Positions 24,374-37,750 of a stretch of 64,000 nucleotides of DNA are shown piece by piece. The stretch is from Myoxocephalus aenaeus (Eukaryota > Chordata > Actinopteri > Perciformes > Cottidae): NCBI GenBank assembly GCA_038501785.1, contig JBAMJR010000073.1, positions 2,963,001-3,027,000 of the forward strand, given 5' to 3'. The translations under genes and the position numbers were made by a program. Numbering within the stretch: the stretch's first letter is position 1; each line of letters starts with the position of its first letter. The notes beneath the pieces were generated by a model, which worked only from the letters and a program-made list of their open reading frames with translations, was not told the DNA's origin and searched no databases.

Positions 24374-24374
<1 letters not shown>

Positions 24375-24439
24375 ACAAACAACTCAAGTCTTATTTCTCA
24401 GAGCTTCTGAAACATTTTATGGTACTGCTCACATAACAG

Positions 24440-24442
<3 letters not shown>

Positions 24443-24497
<55 letters not shown>
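24443..24497. repeat. (TG)n microsatellite
   Basis: About 27 units; complementary to the preceding CA array, forming an inverted pair. Confidence 0.97.
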
Positions 24498-24498
<1 letters not shown>

Positions 24499-25537
24499 TT
24501 TCTGTCTGTGTCTTGATGTTGGCATGTGTTCATTGCTATTTGAACCTTTTGTTCCAGGATAAAGTGGATTACACCAATCCACTTTATTGTCTCTCTCCCT
24601 CTTTCACTTTTCACACTCTCCCTGTTCTGCCTCACCCCGTTTCATGTTCTTGTAAAATGTGAAGCTTGAGTAGAGAATGAAGTGCAATTTGTAGACTTTA
24701 CTTAAAAGCTGACATTATTCAATACAATCTGGATTTAGGAGATTTCAATTATCAGGCATACATGTAAATAGTGGGCTCCACTTTCTTGGCATTGTGATCC
24801 TGAACTTTGTAGTGGTTGCATTGCCACTGAAACTGTCTGCAGAAAAGCATAGGGTGTGTATATTTCATCCACATGACGTGTTGTGTTGCCAAGGCACTTT
24901 CAGACGCTCTGTTTGCCACTTTGCGCTCGTGCAGTGAGGAAAAAAAGGCACTGATTCCAATAGTGGCTGTGCTTCAACTGTTCAAGAGACTAAGATAGCC
25001 GACCAACATTTCTGACATGTCATATATTCATCTGAACATCTGACGGCCAGTCGGGAGCAGTTGATCGGTCCATGATTGGCCCTTACTTCCACTTCTGCAC
25101 TACATGGCACACAACACCTGACGAAGCTTAAATTTGGTCCGCCTCCAAAATGAGTTGTGTGGCTAAACAAATTGGGTCAGAAACAGGCTCAATTCGTACC
25201 GCGTATGCCCAGCTTTATTGGATAAAGATTTGAATTCTGCAGGTCTATAAAAGTTTAGGAAGGAAAAAGTTATTAGTCCCAGAAGCCATTGTGATGGAGG
25301 CAGTGCGTCGGTAAACTTAACAATTAATGTCCGTAGCATCTGAAGTATATTCTTTACATTACTGCTTGTGCGCTTGTCTTCATCTACAAGCCTTGTGAAC
25401 CCTTTCCTTCCACATCTTTTTGGCCACATATGCACATTTACATTCTGTTGTATTATTTTTATGCTAATGTGTGTGCATCGCCAAACTGCAAATGTGTGTT
25501 TGTATGCTTGAGTTTACATACCTGCAGGCTGCTTTGC

Positions 25538-25539
<2 letters not shown>

Positions 25540-25603
<64 letters not shown>
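25540..25603. repeat. (GT)n microsatellite
   Basis: About 32 units; member of the 24.3-28.1 kb cluster. Confidence 0.97.
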
Positions 25604-25605
<2 letters not shown>

Positions 25606-25949
25606 ATTGTCATGCCTACATGCTTTTGTAAAATGTCTGTCATTTCGTGCACATACCACCTATGAGTTGTGTGAGTGTATGTGTGCGTGTGAGCGTTAGG
25701 GTGCTAGCCCTGTCCTTCTCAGCTCCTGCAGAGGAAAAGTAGAGCAGTGGAGCACACGTGAGGAAGACAGAGGGTGGGTGATTGCAATTCTGGCTGCGCA
25801 TGTGTATAGATGGGAGGATGAAAGACGAGGTGCGCGAGTGCGCTTGTCTATGCTGGCAGAGCAATGTTGTATTCTTTTTTTTTTAAGTGCATGTGCATTT
25901 GCTTCTTGTGGGGCTTGTCTTCCACATGCTTGTGCGTGGGTTTACGAAA

Positions 25950-25953
<4 letters not shown>

Positions 25954-26043
<90 letters not shown>
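25954..26043. repeat. (TG)n microsatellite
   Basis: About 45 units, the longest uninterrupted dinucleotide array in the cluster. Confidence 0.97.
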
Positions 26044-26044
<1 letters not shown>

Positions 26045-26620
26045 ATGCGTAATCGCAGCACTGCATCTATATGTGTCCTTACATGTGTTTTTTGTGTACA
26101 TGTCGTATGCGGTTGTGTGGATTGTGTGTCAGGGGATGGACTGGTGAGCCGAGGCCTCCCGGCTCTCCAGAGATTTTCTCACAGCTCAGGCATAATTCTC
26201 TGCACGTGCTCAGTCGTACACACACTCACATTGGCAGATGGACCGCTCCACACGTACAAACACACACCAACACTACCGTCAAAACAACACATACATGCAC
26301 TATGTGATATACATATTTAGTATATGCTTCAGTAAGTGTATAATACAGTTCTTCAAGTGGAAACCAGAAATTCAAGTAGTTTAGCCAGTCAGCTTTTCTT
26401 TTATATATTTTTTTGGTATTCGCCCTGTTTGAAATGATATTTCACTGTGTGAAATGGATTTGAGCGACAGACACAGATACACTTGTTGTCTGAGGATCAT
26501 TAGATAATATTGTTGCAAGTCGTCACATTCCATAAAACAGTTTTTCGCATTTACTTCCCTCCCTTTTGTACAGATTTTCTACATATTCCCTCTTGTTTTA
26601 TGTCCCAGTTTAATCCAATG

Positions 26621-26648
26621 CCCCCCCCCCCCCCCCCCCCCACCCCCC
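26621..26648. repeat. Poly-C tract
   Basis: 21 consecutive C, an A, then six more C. The complementary strand is a G-run able in principle to form quadruplexes. Confidence 0.95.
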
Positions 26649-26777
26649 ACTCTCTCTGTACTTTTCACCTCGTGCTCGCTCTTTCTTTCTGTGGATACTT
26701 TTGTTAATCCAGCGTTAAGGTTCGTCCCAGCTGTGAATAGGGAAGCCCCCGGAGCCAGATGCAATCCCTCTGTTCCC

Positions 26778-26781
<4 letters not shown>

Positions 26782-26859
<78 letters not shown>
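26782..26859. repeat. (AC)n microsatellite
   Basis: About 39 units. Confidence 0.97.
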
Positions 26860-26861
<2 letters not shown>

Positions 26862-27459
26862 CCCTCACTCTCTCATACTCGCACACAAAGAGCATTTCAA
26901 GTTCACCGTCTGCGTGGATATAACGTGCCCTGTAATGTGCTGACGTGCGTTGGCAGATGCAACTGTATTAAATATGATAGTCACTACTAAATCTCATAAA
27001 TGTGACTGCATGCTTGAATGCACAGAGCTCAATTAATACTTACTTGAGGCATTGAGACACCCCCACACACGGTATTATTGGTTTAAATGTATTATGTTGC
27101 TGATTGCAGTATTACCAGATTTGTTCCCTTTTTTCACAAGACAATATACAATATAATCTGTGCTAGGGACAGAGATTATAATCTATAAAAGATGCCCTTT
27201 AGAAAAGGATGGTTCCTGTGCGCACAATACTGAAGGAGAATGCTTAAAGAGTAGAAGAATTAAACACCGAAAACACACTGAGAAACACTGAGACAAAAGG
27301 GAGGAATATGGCAGAGCAGGCTGGTATTTACATAAAACTAAAGGTGTTATTTTGCTACGATATGAATTTAACAAAAATGTTACCACACAACAAGTAAAGA
27401 AAACACACAATACAGAACATACCTGCACCACTGCAAGGAGCCAGTCTGAGTAAACATGT

Positions 27460-27460
<1 letters not shown>

Positions 27461-27527
<67 letters not shown>
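27461..27527. repeat. (AC)n microsatellite
   Basis: About 33 units. Confidence 0.97.
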
Positions 27528-27530
<3 letters not shown>

Positions 27531-27990
27531 TGTCCTTCCCAGCCCACCGTTGCCTAGACGACTGGTATCGACTACAGAGCACTGTTCCTATGGAAACAAT
27601 AGATGCCTAAAGGAGGAAGATCATTAATTGGAATAAGGGAATATCGGAGAGAGGGATGATAAAGACACAAGGTACAGGAAAAGAGAGGGAGGGCAGGATA
27701 ATGAGGGAGAAGGTGTAACTCAGCAGAGCTGTGGCCCCTTACACTTGAAAATAGATTATTACCAGGCTTTATTATAGTGATTCTACTGTCACTCTATCTT
27801 TTTTACTTTATCTTTCTGATCAATTACTGTGCATTTGTTGGTTTATCCAGGTGACACACGATAAGCACAACCTGGAAGGGAGGGGGAAATCCACATTGTA
27901 GTAAATATGTGGAAAATCTTATTATGCCAGAGTGAGGTGGAGTGGAGTACACTCCATAAAGAAGGTTAGTAGACCACGCACATCTCCCAG

Positions 27991-27992
<2 letters not shown>

Positions 27993-28065
<73 letters not shown>
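27993..28065. repeat. (GT)n microsatellite
   Basis: About 36 units, ending about 30 bp before the tRNA-derived SINE. Confidence 0.97.
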
Positions 28066-28067
<2 letters not shown>

Positions 28068-28098
28068 TGTGTGACTGCACATGCTGGGATGTTTTCAG

Positions 28099-28332
28099 GC
28101 TGTAGCTCAGAGGGATGAGTGGTCGTCCCGCAACCACGAGGTAGCCGGCTCGATCCCCAGTCCCCCCATAGCTCACATGTCGAAGTGTCCCTGAGCAAGA
28201 CACTGAACCCTCAACTGCTCCCCGGGCGCCTCACAGGGCTGCCCACTGCTCCCGATCCAGGGATGGGTCAAATGCAGAGAAGAATTTCCCCAAGGGGATT
28301 AATAAAGTGCATGTTTCTTTTTCTTTTTCTTT
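28099..28332 (+). mobile_element. tRNA-derived SINE
   Basis: The head resembles a tRNA gene with internal RNA polymerase III promoter: A box in TGTAGCTCAGAGGGATGAGTGG (28101 onward) and B box GGCTCGATCCC (28147-28157). The body contains CTGAGCAAGACACTGAACCC, and the tail reads GGGGATTAATAAAGT followed by a T-rich CTTTTT repeat. This arrangement is that of a common teleost tRNA-SINE family. It lies in sense orientation within the eef1akmt4 intron. It is not a functional tRNA, since no cloverleaf 3' half is preserved. Confidence 0.8.
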
Positions 28333-28755
28333 CATATTCCTGAGCTTAATATACCGTATCATTGTTCGGCAGTCCGTACAGTGAAGTGGCTCCCTACCTG
28401 TTCTGTCGAAATTACCCCTTCACCAACACGACACGTCATTTCCTAAATGTGTTCTTTAGGATCTGATTTTAAGCTGGATGTTATTTCCCACTATTGATTA
28501 TGTAAAAATAGATATTGTTACAACCTATTTTGCCATGCGATGCATAGTCAGTGTTGTTGAAGCTTCGTCTTTTTCTTTTTGTTTAAGTTGTCATTCTCAC
28601 AACTGCTATATTTATCCAGCATCTTTTTCAGTTTCTCTGATACAAATACGCGGCGGTGACCAGTATCTTCCTGCTGTCTTCACTGGTTGCCTGGCAACCT
28701 ATTGATTTTACACTTCCATTTTTGTACGGATTAAATAAACAGGAGAATGTGTTTT

Positions 28756-28862
28756 ATTCGGAGGTGCTGGTGCTCAGGTTTCCTCTGGACAGAGCCAGGC
28801 TAGCTGGATCCTCGTGTTGCCAAAGCTAAGCTCACTGGCTGCTAGCCTGAGAGTAGTATTAC
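28756..28862 (+). repeat. Fragment of a teleost interspersed repeat
   Basis: The sequence TTCCTCTGGACAGAGCCAGG, then CTAGCTGG, and AAGCTAAGCTCACTGGCTGC, matches a high-copy unclassified fish repeat as I remember it. No termini seen. Confidence 0.5.
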
Positions 28863-29080
28863 TTTTTCATTTAACTCATAGATATAGACTGTTAACAGTA
28901 TATGGCTTCCCAGAGGTTATTCTACATTTTAAGATGTTCCTGTAATTTTGTCCAACCCGCTATAGCTCCTGTTGTCATGCACGCCTTTTAGTTTCATATA
29001 CTGCTAACACAGAAAGAAATCGGGCAGGATCGGCGATAAGATTATTCTAGGTGTTACAAAGTAGTGCATCTCTGTATTCC

Positions 29081-29081
<1 letters not shown>

Positions 29082-29131
<50 letters not shown>
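29082..29131. repeat. (TTA)n microsatellite
   Basis: About 16 trinucleotide units. Confidence 0.97.
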
Positions 29132-29132
<1 letters not shown>

Positions 29133-29840
29133 CTGAGTTTAAGAAGTATTAGTGGCACACATACTATACTGTAAACATGCACAACTGAGTGCGATCACAG
29201 AGGGCCATACACATTTCCACTTGCATCTCTGTTTCTATCTTACAGCCAGGCAGCTAAACAACACCTTTGTATTATTTACACGGCGTGCGCCCTTCCTCAG
29301 TTGGCTGCAGTGTCTGGATCTTCTTTGATAGGATGCACTCTTCCTCTCCCTCTCTGCCTGCGTCCGTATCTTTCCTGCCTCCTTTGTTCTTCGATCACAG
29401 AGTGTTAGAATGCAGGAGAATCGATACAGACACTTTTCTCTCATTAAGGCCTTTAGGAGGGAGGGAAAGAGGCTCGACTGAAATGCTTTGTGTTCCCCGT
29501 TTCGTTCTCCTGTTGAAAGTTAGTATTCCGGTTGAGGAGAGTTTAGGAGGTTGGGTTTGTTTTGTCATGATCATGTTTGTCCCCAGTTGCACATTATGGA
29601 GGATGTATTCTGTCTTTCTGCTCCACATGAAATATCAAGGATTCGTGCAAACATGCAGAGTGGATGGTACGGGCAGCGTGGAGGAAAACATTGGTCTGAT
29701 ACAACGGGGTCGACCACAGACCTGTGTTTTCGTCACATTGCATGTGTGTTTGGATATCTGGTGAATCCGATATAGACGTGAGGCATCGTTGTGCATGTAT
29801 GCGAAAGCAACTGTTTGTTTGTGCGTCTGCGCATTGGCAC

Positions 29841-29863
29841 GTGTGTGTGTGTGTGTGTGTGTG
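29841..29863. repeat. (GT)n microsatellite
   Basis: About 11 units. Confidence 0.95.
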
Positions 29864-31084
29864 AGGGTTTCTGGATAGATAGGACCCAGCCAACTGTGAA
29901 AATGGCCTTTCTCCACACAGCAAGTCAATCCAGCCTGCAATCGGGTCATTTTCTTTCCTCTGCTGCCTTCTATTTTTCCTCGCTCTCTCTCCCCGAACCT
30001 TTCACTGTCCACTGAAAGCTGGCTCAGGTCGATGGCTTGTGATCTTCTATCTGCCCGTCCTCCAGTCCCACAGTGGACACACACAGAAGACAAGTAAGAA
30101 ACATATGTATTCTACGCTGGCAGAGATCCACACAAGATTATGCTGGTTCCATCTCAAGTGACCAAAATTACCTCCTCGTTTTTTAGCTAATTGAACAGTC
30201 AGACACCTAATCTACCAGCTATTTGCTGCTTAAAGATGTGGTTGAAGTAGGGAAAGATCACTGATTAGGGCTCCTGAGGCTTGACCCTCTCGCCAGAAAT
30301 AGACTTGTTTCCTGCAGGTACAGACGGATCATGTTACTCACCAATTGTCAGCTGTGGACTCCTATTAGGCACCACTTTGAAGAGACCTCGGAGAAAGCTT
30401 CTGCAGGCTCCGATTACTTTGTCAAAATTGTAATTTAGTTCGTAGTGTTCCTAGTATTACATATATTCAGTTATAAGAAGTGTGTTGTTTTTGTCAACAT
30501 AGTTAAAGGTGCTAAATAAAAAATTCAGAGGACACCTACAGCGTCCATATGGCTCTCAGCATGGCGACGGCTGAGCCGGCAGCTTGCAGCTATCAGTGCT
30601 GACAAAGCTGACACTGTTTATCTGAGGGGGATCCGGAGGCTGGATGCTATATTAAAGGTGCAACATATTAGATTCAGAGCATTAATATTGCAGTAAACAA
30701 CGGTTTGCTTTGTGAAGATATAGTGGAGTATTGTCTAACTGAGCCGAGAATGAAGTTACTCTCACTCTGTGTTGTCCTCACAGCTTCTCCTTGCTTTGTT
30801 GACATAGCCGTGCTGGCTGTGCATGTTTTTATTGCGTGTGAGCATCCCCTCACTGGCAAGCAACTGCACTGCTCTCATACGGCGGTTGCACCGGCCGATA
30901 ATGCCGTCCCGACCGATGGCGGCGGCGTGGAAGCTTAGCACCCCCAGTACCCCTTCAAGTAAACGCAGTCAGCTCCGTCTGCACTTTTGCCGTAGATAGC
31001 GCTGTGTGCTTCGAGCCGTCGGCTTAGCCATTGGCTCAAATGTTCCAGGATAACTTTCATTATTAGGTTCATTACAGAATTTTG

Positions 31085-31088
<4 letters not shown>

Positions 31089-31118
<30 letters not shown>
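31089..31118. repeat. (AT)n microsatellite
   Basis: About 15 units. Confidence 0.95.
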
Positions 31119-31122
<4 letters not shown>

Positions 31123-33293
31123 TTTTAAGGGGGAACAGGAAAGCGTTAAGAGGAAAAAGTGGTCTTAAAATGAAAAAAAATAATGTTCATATAAGGAATC
31201 ATATTCCACATTGAAGAAAAAGATGGACAACAAACAGGAAACATACTTAGAACAGAAGATTAAAGAACTACAGAACATCAACGCAAATTATCCCACAACA
31301 CAAATGAAATACAAATTCCAACTGAATGAACACACAAACAAGAACAACTAAATTCCTCATACACAAACTAAGACACAAACAGTTTGAACACAGTAATAAA
31401 TCTGGAAAAAAACCTGGCCAACCAAATTGAGCGACCACCCTTTGTCTTTAATCTCATCTCATCTCCTCCTCTTCCCTCTCTTTCTCCCATCCCTCTCATC
31501 ATTGCTGTATGCCAGACACCCTCTCCACTCCAGGCCAGTGTGTGCTGCCAGATGTGCAGGGATCCCACTGCTTGAACAGCTGGCCGCTAGTGCTAAAGAC
31601 ACTCGCACACACATGCATACACCATGGTCGCACATAAAAAACATCATGCATGTTTCGGCACACAGACAACGCAGATGTAACCTTGTGCGCTTCAGTGTCA
31701 CAGCCACAGATTTGCAGACAGATTTCTTTGCATTTTTTGCGCTGAGAAAATGTCTTTCAACATTTCTTTTTCACACTAAACTGCTTCTTGACAACTTCTA
31801 GATAATTATATATTTATTTAACTGACACTTCCAATGCTGGAAGAAGCGGGACTATCTGACAGTGACTTATGCATCCGCAACACAGTAGCTGCCAGCAGCT
31901 GTCTACGGGCTTTTTGGCAGACACTGTACACGCAATAGTGTGTATTTGAAAAAAAATATGTCATTATGGTTTGTGTTTGCTAACAAAGTAAAGCGATGAA
32001 ATCATATGTCAATCAATTCCAAGAAATGCTATTACTCTGGTGTCAATAGCTTGAGCAAATCTAAGAAACAAACAGTGTATTTTATGCCATTTAATGGCCT
32101 TAGATATTAAGCGTTAAATTGCACATTTTAAATGACTTTATTATATTGCGAGGCCTCATTAATTCTAAAAGTTGTTTCATGTTCAGAGTGTCTCCTTTTG
32201 CAGATGGCTGACTCACGTTTGAACCTCATACAATTACGTTGGCTTAATGGCCTTGTCACAAGTTCATGAAGAAAACATTTTTCTTCAAAATAATTTGCCA
32301 CTGTTGACGCAGATACAATTTTTAAAGCACATTGTCATCACATTACAAACACAGATCATTAACATCAGCTTACATATGACGGAACAGGTAGATGGAAAGA
32401 TGTGAGTTCGCTACTAACAGAGACTTTCGGTATCAATCAAGCTTTTGCTTGCTGTTTTTTTAGGGGGTAGTTTTATGTTTCATTGGACAGAAGTGGAGTT
32501 ATGTAATGCTCCCAATCAGTTAATTAAATCGCCTCCTTCAGTTTCATCAGACTGAAGTCATTGCAAACCTTTTATCCAGTCGTCCAAAGAAACAGTAATG
32601 CCAGAGGCAACAGCAGAGCACAGTATGCCTCATCTCTCTCCCTCTCTTGGTTTGACCATCAGATGTTCTCTTTGCTCATTCCTCCCTTTTGCCACCTGTC
32701 TGTTCCATTTTAGATCTGGTTCCCAGTTGGCAAAATGCTCTGATTTGCTAAACTCCATCATCAAACCTTTTATCTAATTGTTCTTTGTTATTAGCAAAGA
32801 GAGGTATAGAAAACATTTAGCTAGCAGTCTTCTCAAGATCCCAAACAAGATTTAGTCCTGCACATAACCCCCTGTAATATTTTCCAAAATGTCAAACTTT
32901 CTGTTTAAAATCTATATTTTAAAAGTTGTATCTATCTACAGGTTATAACATTAATTAGGCTGCCTCTAAATACTGTAGTCTTAGGCAAGATATTCAGAGG
33001 AATTGGGATTCAATACTGGATTCAGATTTGCTCACGTGCCCTCAAAGCCCAACCCTGCATGTGGATCAATGCTCATTGGGAGAGCACATACACGTCTGTA
33101 CTCTAAAAGTAAATGTATTCACATTCTCCTTGTGTGTGAAGTTAATAAATCACTTCCTGTTTACACATGTTTGCTTTCAGCTGTATTTACATTCCACACA
33201 CTTGTGTTAGTGTTGCATCCATAATGTAAAAGGTCCGACTGAACTCCCCGGTGCAGTTTGTAAGAGCGATTGAGTGAATATGTGTGCATCTGA

Positions 33294-33294
<1 letters not shown>

Positions 33295-33348
<54 letters not shown>

Positions 33349-33375
33349 CGTGTGCGTGCGTGCGTGCGTGTGTGT
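33295..33375. repeat. (TG)n with TGCG interruptions
   Basis: TG units at 33295-33344 continue as TGCG/TGTG repeats to 33375, an alternating purine-pyrimidine tract throughout. Confidence 0.95.
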
Positions 33376-35094
33376 CCATCTGTCCGATGGTGCTCCCTGC
33401 CAGTTGCTGCCCATATTGTCTGTCACTGACTGTAGTACACAACATGCTCCAAGGCTCTCTATGTGACAGCAGTTTAAATAGACTAACTCAGCAGGCTGCA
33501 GTCCAACTTCAGCCAGGGAGAGATTAGAGCGCTCGATGGATATGAGGAGGGGTGGTGAGTGCGCAAGAAGACATTACGGGAAATCAAATGTCGTCCAAAG
33601 GCTGGCCGGTCTGTAATTTCTGGGAAACTGCCTTTTATCCGGACATCTGCAAATGTTTGTGGTCGGCTCGTATTAACCTGCCGCCAGCGAGCGCTGCTTG
33701 TTATTTCCTCAGTAACAAAACAAATTAAGCTGTTTGCCACTTCCCTCTCTTTACTCATATTATTTGTGATTGAGTCTGTTTGTGTGTTGGTCACATGGCC
33801 GATGGCTGTTATCTTGAAACGGTGATTCATATAACTTCCTCCAGTGAATTGACACACATGCAGTCACACACTATTTGTATTCCCTCTATATCATCAGCAC
33901 TCCATGCATAACATGAACGCTCAGCCAATACCTGAACTAAGACCCTCAACGCTTGTACATCTTATATAAACAATGAGGAGAGTTCAAAATGTCCTCGTCC
34001 TGAATCTCAAAATTGGTCCTCAGAAGATAAGAGGAGTAGAACAGAGACGGGGAGAGAGAGAGTGTGTAACTGTGTGTGGCTGTGGTGGCAGCCATCAGCC
34101 ATCACAGTGGTTATGTAATGTTTGCTGTACAAGGCCAACAAACCAGTGAGATGAATGTAAATGAAGCTGCGTCCTCCTTTCTCCAATGTGGAATCAGGTT
34201 CACTATCATTCGAATCCCCAAAAACCCTTGAATGAACCAGCCAGCCGTTGTCAGAAGGGATGTAGGTTGCAGTGAAGTTCTGGTGACTCGTGAGTTGTTT
34301 TGACGCGTGGATAATACTGCATGTCAGCCCCTCCACTTTCTACTTACTTTCTATCCATTTTGTTTTCTCTCTCTCTCCCCGTTTTTTTTTTTTGCTTCTC
34401 TCTCTCTCGCTCTCTCTCTCTCCTCACCTCTCTCTTCCTCTCCGGCAACCAATTCTCCACCACCCGACTCCTGAGTCTGTTCCAGCGCCTGTTTCCATAG
34501 CAACAGGTTACCATGGAAACTAGGTGACAGTGCAGTGCTTTCCATCGTGCCATCCGCCGGGCGAGAGGTGTTCGAAAAGGGAAAGTTTGTTTTGTCCGCC
34601 TTCTGTTCACCAAAAACAAGATGAAACTGCAGGTTTTGTTTTTAGACTTTTAATTTGCATTTTAAACCACATTCATGCAATTCTCAATAAACTTTGAGTA
34701 TTAATGTCATTTTAAATTCTAAAATCTTATCCGCCTCCAAATATTCAAAAGAAGAGTAAATCTTGAGATGTGGAGGTTTTTTATCAGGCTGTCAGTCAAT
34801 TGGTGTACTTTCAAAGTTCCTGAATCTCCATTAATACAGTGTTTGAAACGATTAAATTCATGCCCATTGTGTTCACCTGACTTTTGTCCAAAACATCAAA
34901 TCTCTGAATTATATGCTGACCCACTTGCAGAATTCCAATATGCCCCTACTGTGATATTTCCCTTTTCTCCCATCTCTCTCTTTCTTCTATCCAATGAAAT
35001 CTTCAATTTCATGTCTGCATAGTTTATAGAGAGACATCCAAGGGCTTGAAATAGGGCTGCACCACTTGCCAAATGATGCAATTATACAGGAAAA

Positions 35095-35096
<2 letters not shown>

Positions 35097-35154
<58 letters not shown>
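35097..35154. repeat. (GA)n microsatellite
   Basis: About 28 units, followed by an A-run; a pure polypurine tract. Confidence 0.97.
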
Positions 35155-35158
<4 letters not shown>

Positions 35159-36905
35159 AAAGTGACAGATAAGCAGAGCACAAACAAACAGAAGGTGCGA
35201 CAGAGTGATGGAGAGACCGTGTTACGCCTGCTGCCGAGGTGGTGTCAGCTCTTGCTACTACCAACATTTTTTGTTGTGCTATCGTGCAAAATTAGCTGCA
35301 CCGATGTGCACAAATGAGTCGGCTGCATCCGAACTGCAAAGTAAAGCTTGTCCAGCATGGAAAGTTGTATTATCTTTTTCCCAGTCAAAGCAGTACTTTA
35401 TATCAGAAGTCTGAGGGGACCTGAGTGGGCGAGCTTCAGCCCACCCATCCTTCTCTCCAGCCGACATGGGTGGAGGCACGTGATTAGACGCTGTCTACAA
35501 ACGGCATATTCTGCCTACAGGATCTACTGCCGTCACAAAAATAGCTCCAAAAATAATAGCAACAGTTCACCAGTACTTGGCACTATTGAGTGTTTGTTGA
35601 ATTGAATGTGACATTTTAAGGTTGGACAAAGCAGCTCAGTGAGCATTAGATTGGTTGTTGTGGTTACTCGCTGGATGGGCCAGAAACAGTACGAGGAATG
35701 AGGTGGATTACATTTTTTTGGTTGAGTTGTTTCAAGCTTTGATGTGCAGTGTTACTCTCTCCAGCTTTGATGCCGGTGGCAAGATGCGAAGGGATTTGTT
35801 TAGTCCCCTTTGGGATTAGCTCTGGGAAAAGCACTCTTGATGTTGTTTGTCATTACTGTCCATAGAAATCAGGCTAACATGCAATGGTGAAAAAAAATAT
35901 GCAGTCAGTTATAATAAAGGCATATCTGCTACATGCTACTGACATCAGAATCAGATTTTAAATTAAATTTGATGTTTTCCTACATAAAATGTGTTAGTCT
36001 ATTAACTGTGTTGTATGTACACTTTCCATTACTAGCCGTTCGATCATAGATTTACATACCCCAATTAATATTTCCTGGATTTTAGCACAAGGCCACACAT
36101 GATCATGTTGATCCTCTGAAGTACAGAGGAGCTGTATACAAGTAAAGGGAAAAATCTCCAGTTACTAACTAGACGCATATCACAGTTTGTTCTTGTTTAC
36201 CAAGTTACACAAGTTATTGGAAATCTAGCACAGCTGTGGAGAGAGAGAGCACTTACGGTCACACAACAAGCACCCAGCAGCAGCAGTGGCCACCCTTGTT
36301 TTCTCTTTGAAAAAAAAACAACAGAAAATAAATGTTTTTTGTGGTTTTTTTTAATCCAACAATAAACAAATTGGGACTGTGATATGCTTGGGACTGTGAT
36401 ACAGAGTTAAATATATGCTTCGTGAATTTCCATCTAAATTCCAAATATCTGTATTTAGGCCTCAGGTGCATCTTCAGTGTCGAGTGCCTCTCGGGTTTTC
36501 CCACAGCGCTGGTGTATTCCAAAATGAACCTGATTCATATGGTTTTGACACAAATCATACATATACACGTCCATACATTCAGTGGTTGGTGCCCTTGATG
36601 GGAATTGTGAGTATTTTTCAAACTGGGTGTTATTCTCACCAGTGTGTCCAGATTGACTAATGGCTCATTCTAACTTTGCATTCACCAATTGTGTTGCAGA
36701 GATTTAAGAAACAAAATGCATTCATTGGCAAAACAATATGGTTTGGGAAAAGCAGAGTGAGCCATATTTCCTTATCAAAATAAGCATAGACATGAGCCCC
36801 ATGGATTAACAATTGTAGCTAACTGCATAGGGATCTACTGCGGGGGCTTGGAGGCTAACCAACCCAGCTGCCTATTTATGCACACACAGGTTTGTCCCTA
36901 GACTG

Positions 36906-36937
36906 TTAAACAGACAGGGTTGTCCCTGTCTGTTTAA
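36906..36937. repeat. Perfect hairpin, 14-bp stem and 4-base loop
   Basis: TTAAACAGACAGGG (36906-36919) is followed by loop TTGT and the exact complement (36924-36937). It is too short for a typical pre-miRNA. Confidence 0.85.
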
Positions 36938-37240
36938 AAATAGCTGAAGATTCTGAATTGTTATATATGTTGTAATACCTCGTGTCCTGAAGATGCAGTT
37001 TTTGTTTTTTAATTAAAATGCAGCTAATTGAGTGTAAAAGGGAATAGTTCCCTCTCTATCATCGCCACCAGCTGCTCGTTTTGGTTATTAAACTTGTTTT
37101 TGTGTTAGCATACATGTTCTGTACTATCTCAGGTTCAAACTGCACCATCTTTTCATTAAATACATTGGAGAAGTTGAGAATGTTCCTCGATTTCGGTCGT
37201 GGCTTGTCATTCAGGGGTGATGGTGGGTCCCGGAGCCAGA

Positions 37241-37257
37241 CCAGTTGAGAACCACTG
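37241..37257 (-). mobile_element. Possible hAT-type terminus
   Basis: CCAGTTGAGAACCACTG is the complement of the CAGTGGTTCTCAACTGG terminus shared by many vertebrate hAT non-autonomous elements. The opposite end was not found. Confidence 0.4.
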
Positions 37258-37439
37258 CCCTAGAACACTAACGTTACAAATAATAACACTATCACTAACG
37301 TCGGGTATATTTTACCTGATATAATGTACCTGATAAAATATACTTCTCATTAAAATATATTAAAACACAAGGCAAATTGAAGTACTCTTCTTTTATTTTA
37401 CCCTATGGAACTTCTCATAAAAGGAAAAAGAGGTATCAT

Positions 37440-37455
37440 GGGGGGGGGGGGGGGG
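37440..37455. repeat. Poly-G tract
   Basis: 16 consecutive G on the plus strand, the sense strand of eef1akmt4. Confidence 0.95.
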
Positions 37456-37750
37456 CTAAAAAAAGGCTCAAAATCGGGTGAAAAATTAGGGAATCATCAA
37501 TAAAACATGATTCAAAATATAAATAATGGAACTATGAACTTGGTCCACCAGTTCCTGGATATGTGAGCCTTGTCCTGTGAGGAAACAGTCTCCCTGCAAT
37601 GGTAATGTCCACCCGAAAATCTAACGTCTGGTGAAAATCACCCGGACACGTACCTGTTGAAAAAAACAGGGATTGGAGTTGAGAGACACGCCTTCGATAA
37701 CGTCAGTGAGCAGTCTGAAGCTACACAAGGACTTAAATCAAATAAGGATT

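Noticed and set aside
25163..25435. 90-residue minus-strand frame
   Set aside because: No family recognised; composition and isolation fit a chance frame or very old repeat.
28099..28175. Functional tRNA gene
   Set aside because: A- and B-box-like sequences are present, but the 3' half does not form a cloverleaf and the sequence continues into a SINE body.
29082..29131. CRISPR-like or other regularly spaced array
   Set aside because: All regular repeats in the window are simple-sequence microsatellites without spacers.
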